A stretch of 64,000 nt of DNA from Pseudoxanthomonas taiwanensis. Lineage in GTDB: Bacteria; Pseudomonadota; Gammaproteobacteria; Xanthomonadales; Xanthomonadaceae. Under the pieces are notes generated by a model. That model was not told the DNA's origin. It did no database searches and was given only the letters and a program-made list of their open reading frames with translations. The stretch is from NCBI RefSeq assembly GCF_010093135.1, contig NZ_PDWK01000005.1:1-64000 (forward strand). The letters run 5' to 3'. The translations under genes and the position numbers were made by a program. Below, in pieces: positions 42,043 to 51,287 of this stretch. Numbering within the stretch: position 1 is the stretch's first letter; every line of letters starts with the position of its first letter.

Positions 42043-43272
42043 GTGGCCGGGCTCCAGCCGATTCCCAGCGTGACCATCACCGGCGGCGGCAGCGCCGCCG
42101 GCGGCGCCGCGCGCCAGAACCTGCTGGAGCTCGACCGCGCGGGCCTGGAGCGTTTCTTCGAGGAGGTCCTCGGCGAGAAGCGCTACCGCGCCCACCAGGT
42201 GATGAAGTGGATCCACCACCGCTACGTCACCGACTTCGACCAGATGACCGACCTCGGCAAGGCGCTGCGCGCCAAGCTCAGGGAGCACGCCGAGGTCGTC
42301 GTCCCCAACGTGGTGTTCGACAAGCCCTCCGCCGACGGTACCCACAAGTGGCTGCTGGCGATGGACGCCGACGGCCGCAACGCCGTGGAGACGGTGTTCA
42401 TCCCGGACAAGGGGCGCGGCACCCTGTGCGTGTCCTCGCAGGTCGGTTGCGGCCTGAACTGCACCTTCTGTTCGACCGCCACCCAGGGCTTCAACCGCAA
42501 CCTGACCACCGCCGAGATCATCGGCCAGGTCTGGACCGCCGCCCGCCACCTGGGCAACGTGCCGCACCAGCAGCGCAAGCTCACCAACGTGGTGATGATG
42601 GGCATGGGCGAGCCGCTGATGAACTTCGACAACGTCGTGCGCGCGATGAGCGTGATGCGCGACGACCTGGGCTACGGCCTGGCGAACAAGCGGGTGACCC
42701 TGTCCACCTCCGGCCTGGTGCCGATGATCGACCGGCTCTCGGCCGAGAGCGACGTGTCCCTGGCCGTGTCGCTGCATGCGCCCAACGACGAGCTGCGCGA
42801 GCAGCTGGTCCCGCTGAACAGGAAGTACCCGATCGCCGAGCTGATGGCCGCCTGCGTGCGCTACCTGCGCGCCAACCGCCGCCGCGAGTCGGTCACCTTC
42901 GAGTACACCCTGATCAAGGGGGTCAACGACCAGCCCGAGCATGCCCGCCAGCTGGCCAGGCTGATGCGCCAGTTCGACAACGCGGTGCAGGCGCGCGATT
43001 CGGGCAAGGTCAACCTGATCCCGTTCAATCCCTTCCCGGGCACCCGCTACGAACGCCCGGACGAGGCGACCATCCGCGCCTTCCAGAAGATCCTGCTCGA
43101 CGCCCAGGTGCTGACCATGGTGCGGCGGACCCGCGGCGACGACATCGACGCCGCCTGCGGGCAGCTCAAGGGGCAGGTCATGGACCGGACCCGGCGGCAG
43201 GCGGAGTTCCGGCGCAGTCTGCAGGGGGGGCAGCAGGCCCCCGCCAGGGCCGAGGGGCATGCGGCGGCCTGA
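42043..43272 (+). CDS. rlmN: Dual-specificity 23S rRNA A2503 / tRNA A37 C2-methyltransferase
   Basis: A 409-residue radical-SAM enzyme. The cluster motif CGLNCTFC (three cysteines, C-x3-C-x2-C) is near residue 145, flanked by [33 protein letters not shown] and [12 protein letters not shown] follow, and the C-terminal [16 protein letters not shown] contains the second essential cysteine. RlmN methylates C2 of A2503 in 23S rRNA and A37 in some tRNAs. The start is GTG at 42043 with AGGA eight to nine bases upstream. Its end overlaps pilF by 14 bases. Confidence 0.96.
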   Translation: MAGLQPIPSVTITGGGSAAGGAARQNLLELDRAGLERFFEEVLGEKRYRAHQVMKWIHHRYVTDFDQMTDLGKALRAKLREHAEVVVPNVVFDKPSADGTHKWLLAMDADGRNAVETVFIPDKGRGTLCVSSQVGCGLNCTFCSTATQGFNRNLTTAEIIGQVWTAARHLGNVPHQQRKLTNVVMMGMGEPLMNFDNVVRAMSVMRDDLGYGLANKRVTLSTSGLVPMIDRLSAESDVSLAVSLHAPNDELREQLVPLNRKYPIAELMAACVRYLRANRRRESVTFEYTLIKGVNDQPEHARQLARLMRQFDNAVQARDSGKVNLIPFNPFPGTRYERPDEATIRAFQKILLDAQVLTMVRRTRGDDIDAACGQLKGQVMDRTRRQAEFRRSLQGGQQAPARAEGHAAA

Positions 43273-44071
43273 GTTGCCGCTGATCCTGGCCTGCTGCGCG
43301 CTGCTGCTGGCAGCGTGCTCGAAGTCGCCGACGGTAAAACCCGTGAAGATCCGCGGCACCGAGCAGGTGGCGCCCGTGTACCGCGTCCAGGACGGCCCGG
43401 AGACCAAGCGCCGGGTGCGCGTGCGCGACATACTCAGCCTGGCCGCGCAGCGGCTGGCGGCCGGCGACGTGGAGGCGGCCGGCCGCGAGGCGGCCAGGGC
43501 GCTGAAGCTGGATCCGGCCTCGGCCGAGGCCCACACCCTGCTGGCGGCGGTGGCCACCGCCCAGGGCCGCGACCAGGCGGCCGGCGAGCACTACCGGCGG
43601 GCGGCCGAGCTGGCCCCCGACCGCGGCGAGATGCTCAACAATTACGGCGCCTGGCTGTGCGCCAACGGCTACCCGGCCGAGTCCCTGGTCTGGTTCGACC
43701 GGGCCCTGGTCACGCCGGGCTACGCCTCGCCGGCCGCGGCGCTGGCCAACGCCGGCGGCTGCGCCCTGCGCAGCGGGCAGCTGGAGCGCGCGGTGCACGA
43801 CCTGCGTGCGGCGATCGAGCTGGATCCGGTCAACGCCTACGCGCTGGCCAGCCTGGCCGAATACGAATTCCGCCAGGGACGGTACCTGCAGGCGAGGGCG
43901 TTCGTGGAGCGCCGGCTGGCCGCTGCGCCGGCCGACGCTTCCGTGCTACAACTCGCTGCCGACATAGAGCAACGGCTCGGCGATGGGGTAGCCGCAAGCC
44001 GGTACCTACAGCGGCTGAGGACGGAGTTTCCGCAGGCCGCCAGTGCCAATTCCGGGGGCAACCAACAGTGA
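43259..44071 (+). CDS. pilF: Type IV pilus biogenesis lipoprotein PilF/PilW-like
   Basis: A 270-residue TPR lipoprotein. Signal LLLAAC gives Cys20 as the lipidation site. Six TPR-like repeats run from about residue 60 to 255 ([65 protein letters not shown], and others). PilF/PilW helps assemble or stabilise the PilQ secretin in the outer membrane. Position between rlmN and rodZ is the classic one for this gene. It overlaps rlmN by 14 bases and rodZ by one base. Confidence 0.92.
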   Translation: MRRPELPLILACCALLLAACSKSPTVKPVKIRGTEQVAPVYRVQDGPETKRRVRVRDILSLAAQRLAAGDVEAAGREAARALKLDPASAEAHTLLAAVATAQGRDQAAGEHYRRAAELAPDRGEMLNNYGAWLCANGYPAESLVWFDRALVTPGYASPAAALANAGGCALRSGQLERAVHDLRAAIELDPVNAYALASLAEYEFRQGRYLQARAFVERRLAAAPADASVLQLAADIEQRLGDGVAASRYLQRLRTEFPQAASANSGGNQQ

Positions 44072-44898
44072 TGCAGGATTCCAAGGCGAACATCCTCAGC
44101 GATGCGCAGGAGTGCGGGCGGCGTCTGCAGGAGGCCCGCACGTCGGCAGGTTTCTCTCTGGAGGAAGCGGCCCGGCGCCTGCACATGCCGGTGCACGTGG
44201 TGCGGGCCCTGGAGGAGGGGCGCTGGGAAGTGGTCGGCGCCCAGGTGTTCGTGCGCGGCCAGATCCGCAGCTACGCCAGGCTGGTCGGGCTGGATCCGGG
44301 CGAGCTGCTGAAGGAGGAGCTGCTGCCGCCCTCCGCGCCGGTGGAGCTGGTCAGCCACGCCCACACCCCGCGCCTGCAGCGGGTGATGGAGGGCATGGGC
44401 CGGCGCGTGGTGTACGTGGTGATCACCGCCGCGATCGCCGTGCCGGCCTGGCTGGCCACCCGTTCGCATTTTTCCCAGGTGCCGCCGGTGGCCGCCTCGC
44501 TGGACGTGGTGCCGCCGGCCGCCACCGACGCCGTGGTCCCGCCGGCGGGCGAAACCCGCGCGCCGGCGCACGCCAACGCCCCGTACGTGGCCTCGCTGGC
44601 GCCGCGGGTCAAGCCGCAGGCCGAGGCGCCGCGGGCTGCGGCGCTGCAGTTCGATTTCGAAGGCGAGAGCTGGCTGCAGGTCGTGGGCCGCGATGGCCAG
44701 GTGCTGGAGCAGGGCCTGATGCGCGCCGGCGAGGCGCGCAGCTTCCCGCTGGCGGAGGTGGCGCGGGTGGTGCTGGGCAACGCCGCCGCCGTGCGCGTTC
44801 AGCAGGGCGACAGCATCGTTGACCTGACGCCGTTCCGGCGGGCGAACGTCGCCCGCTTTGCGGTATCCTCTGACGGTTCCGTGACCGCGGCCGAGTAA
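44071..44898 (+). CDS. rodZ: Cytoskeleton/cell-shape protein RodZ-like
   Basis: A 275-residue protein with the RodZ layout: an N-terminal Xre-type helix-turn-helix (GRRLQEARTSAGFSLEEAARRLHMPVHVVRALEEG, residues about 15-75), a single membrane helix (VVYVVITAAIAVPAWLA, about 112-130), a long P/A/V-rich linker and a C-terminal periplasmic beta domain (about 188-275; FDFEGESWLQVVGRDGQVLEQG). RodZ connects MreB to the wall-synthesis complex. The gene follows pilF with a one-base overlap. In E. coli ispG and hisS come next, but here yfgM follows after 72 bp. Confidence 0.92.
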   Translation: MQDSKANILSDAQECGRRLQEARTSAGFSLEEAARRLHMPVHVVRALEEGRWEVVGAQVFVRGQIRSYARLVGLDPGELLKEELLPPSAPVELVSHAHTPRLQRVMEGMGRRVVYVVITAAIAVPAWLATRSHFSQVPPVAASLDVVPPAATDAVVPPAGETRAPAHANAPYVASLAPRVKPQAEAPRAAALQFDFEGESWLQVVGRDGQVLEQGLMRAGEARSFPLAEVARVVLGNAAAVRVQQGDSIVDLTPFRRANVARFAVSSDGSVTAAE

Positions 44899-44970
44899 GG
44901 CCGCGCGCGGTCCGCCACTTCCCGGTTCACCACGACCCCGGCGCCGCTCCGGCGCGGGGCAGGATCACGC

Positions 44971-45594
44971 ATGGCAATCGACGACCTTCTGGACGAGCAC
45001 GAACAGGGCGAACGCGTCCGCAACTGGCTGCGCAGGAACGCGCTGGGCCTGGTGGGCGGCGTCGCCCTCGGCATCGCCGCGATCTACGGCTGGCAGTGGT
45101 GGCAGGGCCACCAGCTGCGCCAGGCGCAGCAGGCACACGCGGCCTACGAACAGGCGATGCGCGACATCGAGGCCGGCACCGACAACGCCGGCGCCGCGCT
45201 GGCCGGGCAGAAGGGCGTGTACGCCCAGCTGGCCGCGCTGCGCGTGGCCAAGGCCCAGGTCGAGGCCGGCAAGCTCGACGATGCCATCGCCACCCTGCGC
45301 GGCATCGAGGCCGACCCGGAGCTGGCGCCGGTGGTGCAGCAGCGCCTGGCCCAACTGCTGCTCGCCTCGGGCAGGCACGAGGAGGCGCTGAAGGCGCTGG
45401 AGGGTGCGGGCGAGCCGGCGGCGATGGAGCTGCGCGGCGACGCGCTGCTGGCCGCCGGCCAGCGCGAGCAGGCGCGCGGGGAATACGAGCGGGCGCTGAC
45501 CGCGCTGGACGTCGCCTCGCCGGCCCGCCGCCGCCTGGAACTGAAGCTGCAGGAAGCCGGCGGCCGCGTGCCCGACCCGGCGGAAGCGATCTGA
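44971..45594 (+). CDS. yfgM: YfgM-like TPR membrane protein, SecYEG-associated
   Basis: A 207-residue protein starting MAIDDLLDEHEQGERVRNWLRRN, with one membrane helix (about 24-44, ALGLVGGVALGIAAIYGWQWW) and a periplasmic TPR-like helical domain. YfgM in E. coli binds the Sec translocon and the chaperone PpiD and helps envelope protein folding. It lies next to bamB (one-base gap), matching the conserved yfgM-bamB-der cluster. Confidence 0.92.
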   Translation: MAIDDLLDEHEQGERVRNWLRRNALGLVGGVALGIAAIYGWQWWQGHQLRQAQQAHAAYEQAMRDIEAGTDNAGAALAGQKGVYAQLAALRVAKAQVEAGKLDDAIATLRGIEADPELAPVVQQRLAQLLLASGRHEEALKALEGAGEPAAMELRGDALLAAGQREQARGEYERALTALDVASPARRRLELKLQEAGGRVPDPAEAI

Positions 45595-45595
45595 C

Positions 45596-46810
45596 ATGAG
45601 GCGCCTGGACATGTGGAAGCGGATGGCGGCCATGGCCGCGCTGGTGTCGGCGCTGGCCGGCTGTTCGACCGTCAAGGGCTGGTTCGCCGGCAAGAACGCG
45701 GAGGCCAAGAAGGCCACCGAGCCGGCCGAGCTGGTGGACTTCGAACCCACCGTGCGGCCGTCGCGGCTGTGGTCGGTAGACCTGGGCGACGGCGAGCGCC
45801 GCGTCGGCACCCGCCAGGTGCCGGCCATCGCCGACGGCCGCGTGTACGCCGCGGCCGGCGAGAACGAGCTGTTCGCCCTGGACCTGCACACCGGCAAGCA
45901 GGTGTGGCGCCACCGCGTCGAGTACGACAAGAAGACCGACAAGGGCGGCCCGATGCGCCTGGCCGGCAGCCCCGGCGTGGGCGAGGGCCTGGTGGCCGTC
46001 GGCAGCCTGGGTGGCGACGTGCTGGTGCTGGACGCGGCCACCGGCGCCGAGCGCTGGCGCGCCCGCGTCAGTTCCGAGGTGATCGCGCCGCCGGCCATCG
46101 CCATGGGCCTGGTGTTCGTGCGCAGCAACGACGGCCGCATCAGCGCCTTCGACGCGGCCACCGGCGAGCGCCGCTGGTTCCGCGACCACGAGCTGCCGAG
46201 CCTGACCGTGCGCGGCAACGCGCCGCTGACCATCGGCCCGGGCGTGCTGTTCTCCGGCAACGACGACGGCACCGTGACCGCGATGGCCATGAACGACGGC
46301 CGCGTGCTGTGGGAGCTGCCGGTCGGCCTGCCCGAGGGCCGCAGCGAGCTGGAGCGCATGGCCGACGTGGACGGCGCCCCGGTCCTGGAGGACACCACGC
46401 TGTACGCCTCCAGCTACAAGAACCGCACCCTGGCCATCGACGGTCCCAGCGGCCGGCCGATGTGGCAGAGCGAGCACGGCGGCGCCGGCGGCATCGGTGT
46501 GTCCGCCTCCTACCTGGTGGTGGCCAACGCCTCCGGCACCGTTTACGCCCTGGACAAGAACAGCGGCGCGGCGATGTGGTCGCAGGACGCGCTGGCGCGC
46601 CGTTCGCTGACCGGCCCGGCGGTGCACGGCGACTACGCCGTGGTGGGCGACTTCGAGGGCTACCTGCACTGGCTGCGCCTGGAGGACGGTGCCCTGGCCG
46701 CGCGTGCGCGCGTGGGCCGCAAGGCCATCAAGGGCCAGCCGCAGGTGGCCGACGGCATCCTGGTGGTGCAGAACATCCGGGGCGACCTGGCCGCGTTCCG
46801 CCTCGACTGA
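45596..46810 (+). CDS. bamB: Outer-membrane protein assembly factor BamB
   Basis: A 404-residue lipoprotein: signal sequence ending LAGC (Cys23), short linker, then an eight-bladed PQQ-type beta-propeller built from repeats such as GRVYAAAGENELFALDLHTGKQVWRHRV, GGDVLVLDAATGAERWRARV and GRISAFDAATGERRWFRD. BamB binds BamA in the BAM complex that folds outer-membrane beta-barrels. The order yfgM-bamB-der is as in E. coli. Confidence 0.96.
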   Translation: MRRLDMWKRMAAMAALVSALAGCSTVKGWFAGKNAEAKKATEPAELVDFEPTVRPSRLWSVDLGDGERRVGTRQVPAIADGRVYAAAGENELFALDLHTGKQVWRHRVEYDKKTDKGGPMRLAGSPGVGEGLVAVGSLGGDVLVLDAATGAERWRARVSSEVIAPPAIAMGLVFVRSNDGRISAFDAATGERRWFRDHELPSLTVRGNAPLTIGPGVLFSGNDDGTVTAMAMNDGRVLWELPVGLPEGRSELERMADVDGAPVLEDTTLYASSYKNRTLAIDGPSGRPMWQSEHGGAGGIGVSASYLVVANASGTVYALDKNSGAAMWSQDALARRSLTGPAVHGDYAVVGDFEGYLHWLRLEDGALAARARVGRKAIKGQPQVADGILVVQNIRGDLAAFRLD

Positions 46811-46828
46811 CCGACACGGGAATCCCAC

Positions 46829-48229
46829 ATGCTGCCGCTGGTTGCGCTGGTCGGACGGCCGAACGTCGGCAAGTCCACGTTGTTCAATGCGCTTACCCGC
46901 AGCCGGGACGCGCTGGTCCACGACCAGCCGGGCGTGACCCGTGACCGCCACTACGGGGTGTGCCGGCTCGACCCGGAGCGCCCGTTCCTGCTGGTGGACA
47001 CCGGCGGCATCGCCGGCGAGGAGGAGGGCCTGGCCGGCGCCACCGCGCGCCAGGCGCGCGCCGCCGCCGCCGAGGCCGACCTGATCCTGTTCGTGGTGGA
47101 CGGCCGCGACGGCCCCTCGGCCCTGGACGACGAGATCCTGGCCTGGCTGCGCAAGCTGGACCGGCCCACGCTGCTGGTCGTCAACAAGATCGACGGCACC
47201 TTCGAGGAGGCCGTGCGCGCCGAGTTCGCGCACTACGGCTTCCCGGAGATGCTGGCGGTCTCGGCCGCGCACCGCCAGGGCCTGGACGACCTGCACGAGG
47301 AGGTGCAGGCGCGGCTGCCGGAGCAGGGCAGCGGCGAGGCGCTGGACGAGGACCCGGAGCGCCTGCGCATCGCCTTCGTCGGCCGCCCGAACGTGGGCAA
47401 GTCCACCCTGGTCAACCGCCTGCTGGGCGAGGAGCGGGTGATCGCCTCGGAGGTGCCGGGCACCACCCGCGACGCCATCGCCGTGGACCTGGAGCGCGAC
47501 GGCCGCCGCTACCGCCTGGTGGACACCGCCGGCATCCGCCGCCGTTCGCGCGTCGAGGAGGCGGTGGAGAAGTTCAGCGTGGTCAAGACGCTGCAGGCCA
47601 TCGAGCAGTGCCAGGTGGCGGTGGTGATGCTGGACGCCTCCGAGGGCGTGACCGACCAGGATGCCACCGTGCTGGGCGCGGTGCTGGACGCCGGCCGCGC
47701 CCTGGTGGTGGCGGTCAACAAGTGGGACGGCCTGACGCCCTACCAGCGCGAGCAGGCCGAGGTGGCCCTGCAGCGCAAGCTGGCCTTCGTGCCGTGGGCG
47801 GAGCCGGTGCGCATCTCGGCCCTGCACGGCTCGGGCCTGCGCGAGCTGTTCCGCGCCATCCACCGCGCCCATGCCTCGGCCACCCGCACCTTCAGCACCA
47901 GTGAGGTCAACCGGGCGCTGGAGGCGGCCTACCAGGCCAACCCGCCGCCGAGCATCCGCGGCCACGTCTCCAAGCTGCGCTACGCCCACCCGGGCGGCGA
48001 GAACCCGCCGACCTTCGTCATCCACGGCACCCGACTCAAGGAGCTGCCGGACTCGTACAAGCGCTACCTCGAGAACTTCTTCCGCAAGCGCTTCAAGCTG
48101 GTCGGCACGCCGGTGCGGCTGGAGTTCCGCGAGGGCAGCAACCCGTTCGAGGGCCGCAGGAACGAGCTGACCGAGCGGCAGATCAAGCGCCGCCGCCGGC
48201 TGCTGCGCCACGTCAAGCGCGGCAAGTGA
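46829..48229 (+). CDS. der: Ribosome-assembly GTPase Der (EngA)
   Basis: A 466-residue protein with two tandem GTPase domains: G1 [15 protein letters not shown] (about 10), G3 DTGG, G4 VNKID; second set [15 protein letters not shown] (about 185), DTAGI, NKWD. A KH-like C-terminal domain follows (about 360-440) and the chain ends in the basic [14 protein letters not shown]. Der is essential for 50S subunit maturation. The stop TGA overlaps the GTG start of the MobA-like gene by four bases (GTGA). Confidence 0.97.
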   Translation: MLPLVALVGRPNVGKSTLFNALTRSRDALVHDQPGVTRDRHYGVCRLDPERPFLLVDTGGIAGEEEGLAGATARQARAAAAEADLILFVVDGRDGPSALDDEILAWLRKLDRPTLLVVNKIDGTFEEAVRAEFAHYGFPEMLAVSAAHRQGLDDLHEEVQARLPEQGSGEALDEDPERLRIAFVGRPNVGKSTLVNRLLGEERVIASEVPGTTRDAIAVDLERDGRRYRLVDTAGIRRRSRVEEAVEKFSVVKTLQAIEQCQVAVVMLDASEGVTDQDATVLGAVLDAGRALVVAVNKWDGLTPYQREQAEVALQRKLAFVPWAEPVRISALHGSGLRELFRAIHRAHASATRTFSTSEVNRALEAAYQANPPPSIRGHVSKLRYAHPGGENPPTFVIHGTRLKELPDSYKRYLENFFRKRFKLVGTPVRLEFREGSNPFEGRRNELTERQIKRRRRLLRHVKRGK

Positions 48230-48783
48230 GCGCCGCCCCCGACGCCGCGGGCATCACCCTGGGCCTGCTGGCCGCCGGCGGTGCGGCCGGCGCAGCCTGG
48301 CGCAAGCGCGACGGCCGGCCGCAGGTGCTGCGCCTGGCCCGGCGCTTCCCGGGCGAGGTGGCGGCGGTCCGGGTCGCGGCCGATGCCGACTTCGACCGCT
48401 ATGCCGCGGCGGGCCTGTGGGCGGTGCCGGCCGGGCCGGATGCCGCCGCCACCCTGGCCGCGCTGGTGGCCGCCTGCGCCACGCCCTGGCTCCTGACCCT
48501 GCCGGTGGACCTGTTCGACACCAACGACTGCCTGGTGCGCACCCTGGCCGCCTGTCGCGGCGAGGACGGCGCGGTGGCGGTGGACGCCGACGGTGTGCAG
48601 CCGCGCGTGGCCCTGTACCGGGTGGAGGCGCTGCGCGGGGCGCTGCCGGCGGCGCTGGCCGCGGGCGAGGGCGTGGAGGCGCTGCAGGCGCGGCTGCGCC
48701 TGGCCGCGGTGCCCTTCGCCGGCGTACGCTTCGGCCGTCTGCCGCCGGCGGCGGGCCTGCCGCCGCTGGTGCCGCCGCGCTGA
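48226..48783 (+). CDS. Degenerate MobA-like nucleotidyltransferase
   Basis: A 185-residue protein with the MobA/NTP-transferase layout: N-terminal [20 protein letters not shown], a central strand [13 protein letters not shown] (matching the metal-binding PxDxP region of MobA) and [20 protein letters not shown]. MobA joins GMP to molybdopterin. Here the signature LAGGxSxRMGxDK is clearly altered: the GG remains, but the Arg-Met-Gly and Lys expected for GTP binding are not recognisable. Enzyme activity is doubtful; it may be a partner for MoeA or a different nucleotidyltransferase. Start GTG 48226 overlaps der; moeA follows 23 bp later. Confidence 0.75.
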   Translation: MSAAPDAAGITLGLLAAGGAAGAAWRKRDGRPQVLRLARRFPGEVAAVRVAADADFDRYAAAGLWAVPAGPDAAATLAALVAACATPWLLTLPVDLFDTNDCLVRTLAACRGEDGAVAVDADGVQPRVALYRVEALRGALPAALAAGEGVEALQARLRLAAVPFAGVRFGRLPPAAGLPPLVPPR

Positions 48784-48806
48784 TCCCGTTCCGCCGAGGG
48801 CCCGCG

Positions 48807-50027
48807 ATGACCGAATCCTTCCCCGGCCACATCCCCGTCCGGCAGGCGCTGGAACTGGTGCGCCAGGCCGCCGCGGCGCGGCGCGGCGAGGCCGGGCAGG
48901 GGCCGACCCGCCAGGCCGACGGCCGCGTGCTGGCCGCCGACATCGCCGCGCCGATCCCGCTGCCGCCGTTTGCCAACAGCGCGATGGACGGCTTCGCCTT
49001 CCGCCACGCCGACCTGGCCCGGGCCGGGGAGGCGGGGCTGGAACTGGCCGGCGCCCAGTACGCCGGCCGGGACCTGGGCCTGCACCTGCGGCCGGGGCAG
49101 TGCGCGCGCGTCGCCACCGGCGCGCCGCTGCCGGCCGGCGCCGACACCGTGGTGCCGCGCGAGCACGCGCAGGAGCGCGCCGGCCGCGTCCGCCTCCCCG
49201 CCGACGCGGCGCCCGGCGCCTTCGTCCGCCACGCCGGCGAGGACGTGCGGGCCGGCGAGGTGGTGCTGCATGCCGGACAGGTGCTGCCCCCGGCGCGGAT
49301 CGGCCTGTGCATGGCGCTGGGCCTGGACCGCCTGCCGGTGTTCCCGCGCCCGACCGTGGCGGTGCTGACCGGCGGCGACGAGCTGGTCGAGCCGGGCCTG
49401 CCGCTGGCGCCGGGCCAGGGCTACGACAGCAACCGCGGCCTGCTGATGGCGCAGCTGCGGGCGCTGGGCCTGGAGCCGGTGGCCTGGCCGGCCATGCCCG
49501 ACGATCCGGCTCTGCTGGATTCCCTGCTGCGCGACGCTACCGCCAGCTTCGACGTGGTGCTGGCCTGCGGCGGCGTCTCCGCCGGTGACCGCGACTTCCT
49601 GCCCGGCTGGCTGGCCGCGCATGGCCGGGTGCACTTCTGGCGGGTGCGCCTGCGCCCGGGCATGCCGGGGCTGTTCGGCCAGGCCGGCCGGGCGCTGGTG
49701 CTGGGCCTGCCCGGCAATCCGGTCTCGGTGCTGGCCTCCTTCACCGTGCTCGGCCGGCCGCTGCTGGATGCCCTGCAGGGGCGGACCGAGCCGCGGCCGC
49801 GCTGGCGCGCGCGCCTGGCCGCGCCCTGGCGCAAGCGCCACGACCGCGCCGAGTTCCTGCGCGGGCGCCTGGAGGTGGACGACGGGGCCACGCTGCGCGT
49901 GCACCCGGACCCGGCCGAGGGCTCGCACCGCCTGCGCGCCGCGGCCGCCGCCGACGTGCTCATCGCTCTGGAGGAGGGCGCCCGCGAGTACGCCGCCGGC
50001 GAGCTGGTGGACGTCCTGCCGCTGTGA
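48807..50027 (+). CDS. moeA: Molybdopterin molybdenumtransferase
   Basis: A 406-residue MoeA: FANSAMDGFAFRH, ATGAPLPAGADTVVPREH, the MoCF domain with VAVLTGGDELVEPG, SNRGLLMAQL, and VVLACGGVSAGDRDFLP, and GLPGNPVSVLASF near the C-terminus. MoeA inserts molybdate into adenylylated molybdopterin. Length equals the family standard (about 410). Together with the MobA-like and MoeB genes it forms a Moco unit; moaA, moaC and moaE are not in the window. Confidence 0.95.
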   Translation: MTESFPGHIPVRQALELVRQAAAARRGEAGQGPTRQADGRVLAADIAAPIPLPPFANSAMDGFAFRHADLARAGEAGLELAGAQYAGRDLGLHLRPGQCARVATGAPLPAGADTVVPREHAQERAGRVRLPADAAPGAFVRHAGEDVRAGEVVLHAGQVLPPARIGLCMALGLDRLPVFPRPTVAVLTGGDELVEPGLPLAPGQGYDSNRGLLMAQLRALGLEPVAWPAMPDDPALLDSLLRDATASFDVVLACGGVSAGDRDFLPGWLAAHGRVHFWRVRLRPGMPGLFGQAGRALVLGLPGNPVSVLASFTVLGRPLLDALQGRTEPRPRWRARLAAPWRKRHDRAEFLRGRLEVDDGATLRVHPDPAEGSHRLRAAAAADVLIALEEGAREYAAGELVDVLPL

Positions 50028-50099
50028 AGGCGGCATCCCTGGCCACACTGTCCCGCCAGTGGGCCGTGCGTGCGCGGCGCGCATCCGCATAATGCCCGC

Positions 50100-51239
50100 A
50101 TGGGCATCACCGAACTGACACCGGAACAGGCACGCGAGCGCCAGCGCCACGGCGCGCTGCTGATCGACATCCGCGAGGCGCACGAGCGCGTCTCCGGCCA
50201 GGCGGAGGGTGCGCTGGGCATCGCCCGCGCCGAGCTGGAGGCGGCGCCGGAGCGGCACCTGCCGTCGCCGGACGCCGAGGTGCTGCTGATCTGCCAGGCC
50301 GGCAAGCGCTCGCGCGAGGCCGGCGCGGCGCTGCGTGCGGCCGGCTACCGCAACGTGCACTCGGTGGCCGGCGGCACCACGCGCTGGATCGAGGCCGGGC
50401 TGCCGGTGGTGCGCCCGCGGCTGGACCCGGACGAGGCCGACTTCCTCGAGCGCTACTCGCGCCACCTGCGCCTGCCCGAGGTGGGCGTGGCCGGGCAGCG
50501 GCGCCTGCAGCAGGCACGCGTGCTGCTGGTCGGCGCCGGGGGGCTGGGCTCGCCGGCGGCCTATTACCTGGCCGCGGCCGGCGTGGGTCACCTGCGCATC
50601 GTGGACGACGACCACGTGGACCGCTCCAACCTGCAGCGGCAGATCCTGCACACCGAGGACGCCGTGGGCACGCCCAAGGTCGAATCGGCCGCCGCGCGCC
50701 TGCGCGCGCTCAACCCGCGGGTGCGGATCGAGCCGGTGGCCGCGCGGGTGGTTTCGGACAACGTCGAGGCCCTGCTCGAGGGCATGGACGTGGGGGTGGA
50801 CGGCTCGGACAACTTCCCGCTGCGCTACCTGCTCAACGACGCCTGCGTGAAGCTGGGCAAGCCGCTGGTGTACGGCGCGGTGCAGCGCTTCGAGGGCCAG
50901 GTGAGCGTGTTCGACGCCGGCCGCCGGCGCGGCCAGGCGCCGTGCTACCGCTGCCTGTTCCCGGAACCGCCGCCGCCGGAGTTCGCGCCCAACTGCGCCG
51001 AGGCCGGCGTGCTGGGCGTGCTGCCGGGGATCATCGGCCTGCTCCAGGCCACCGAGGCGGTCAAGCTGCTGCTGGGCATCGGCACGCCGTTGACGGGGCG
51101 CCTGCTGCAGTTCGACGCGCTGGGCATGCGCTTCCGCGAGACCCGCCCGGCCGCCGACCCGGGCTGCCCGGTGTGGGCGGCCGGGCGGCCGTTCCCCGGC
51201 TACATCGACTACGCCCGGTTCTGCAGCGCCGGCGGCTGA
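50100..51239 (+). CDS. moeB: Rhodanese-MoeB adenylyltransferase fusion
   Basis: A 379-residue two-domain protein. Residues 1-105 are a rhodanese with the active cysteine Cys65 in LLICQAGKRSREA. From about 112 it is a ThiF/MoeB-type E1-like enzyme: VLLVGAGGLGSPAAYYLAAAG for ATP, RSNLQRQ, and NCAEAGVLG with the conserved Cys299. Most MoeB-rhodanese fusions have the rhodanese at the C-terminus; here it is at the front. The zinc site has CYRC at 282-285, but the second pair reads CPVW (356-359) rather than CPVC. It adenylates the C-terminal Gly of a sulphur carrier (MoaD or ThiS-like). Start ATG 50100. Confidence 0.92.
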   Translation: MGITELTPEQARERQRHGALLIDIREAHERVSGQAEGALGIARAELEAAPERHLPSPDAEVLLICQAGKRSREAGAALRAAGYRNVHSVAGGTTRWIEAGLPVVRPRLDPDEADFLERYSRHLRLPEVGVAGQRRLQQARVLLVGAGGLGSPAAYYLAAAGVGHLRIVDDDHVDRSNLQRQILHTEDAVGTPKVESAAARLRALNPRVRIEPVAARVVSDNVEALLEGMDVGVDGSDNFPLRYLLNDACVKLGKPLVYGAVQRFEGQVSVFDAGRRRGQAPCYRCLFPEPPPPEFAPNCAEAGVLGVLPGIIGLLQATEAVKLLLGIGTPLTGRLLQFDALGMRFRETRPAADPGCPVWAAGRPFPGYIDYARFCSAGG

Positions 51240-51287
51240 GCTTCCCACGCCGGCGCACGCCCGGCACGCACACCCAGGAGGTCCCCG

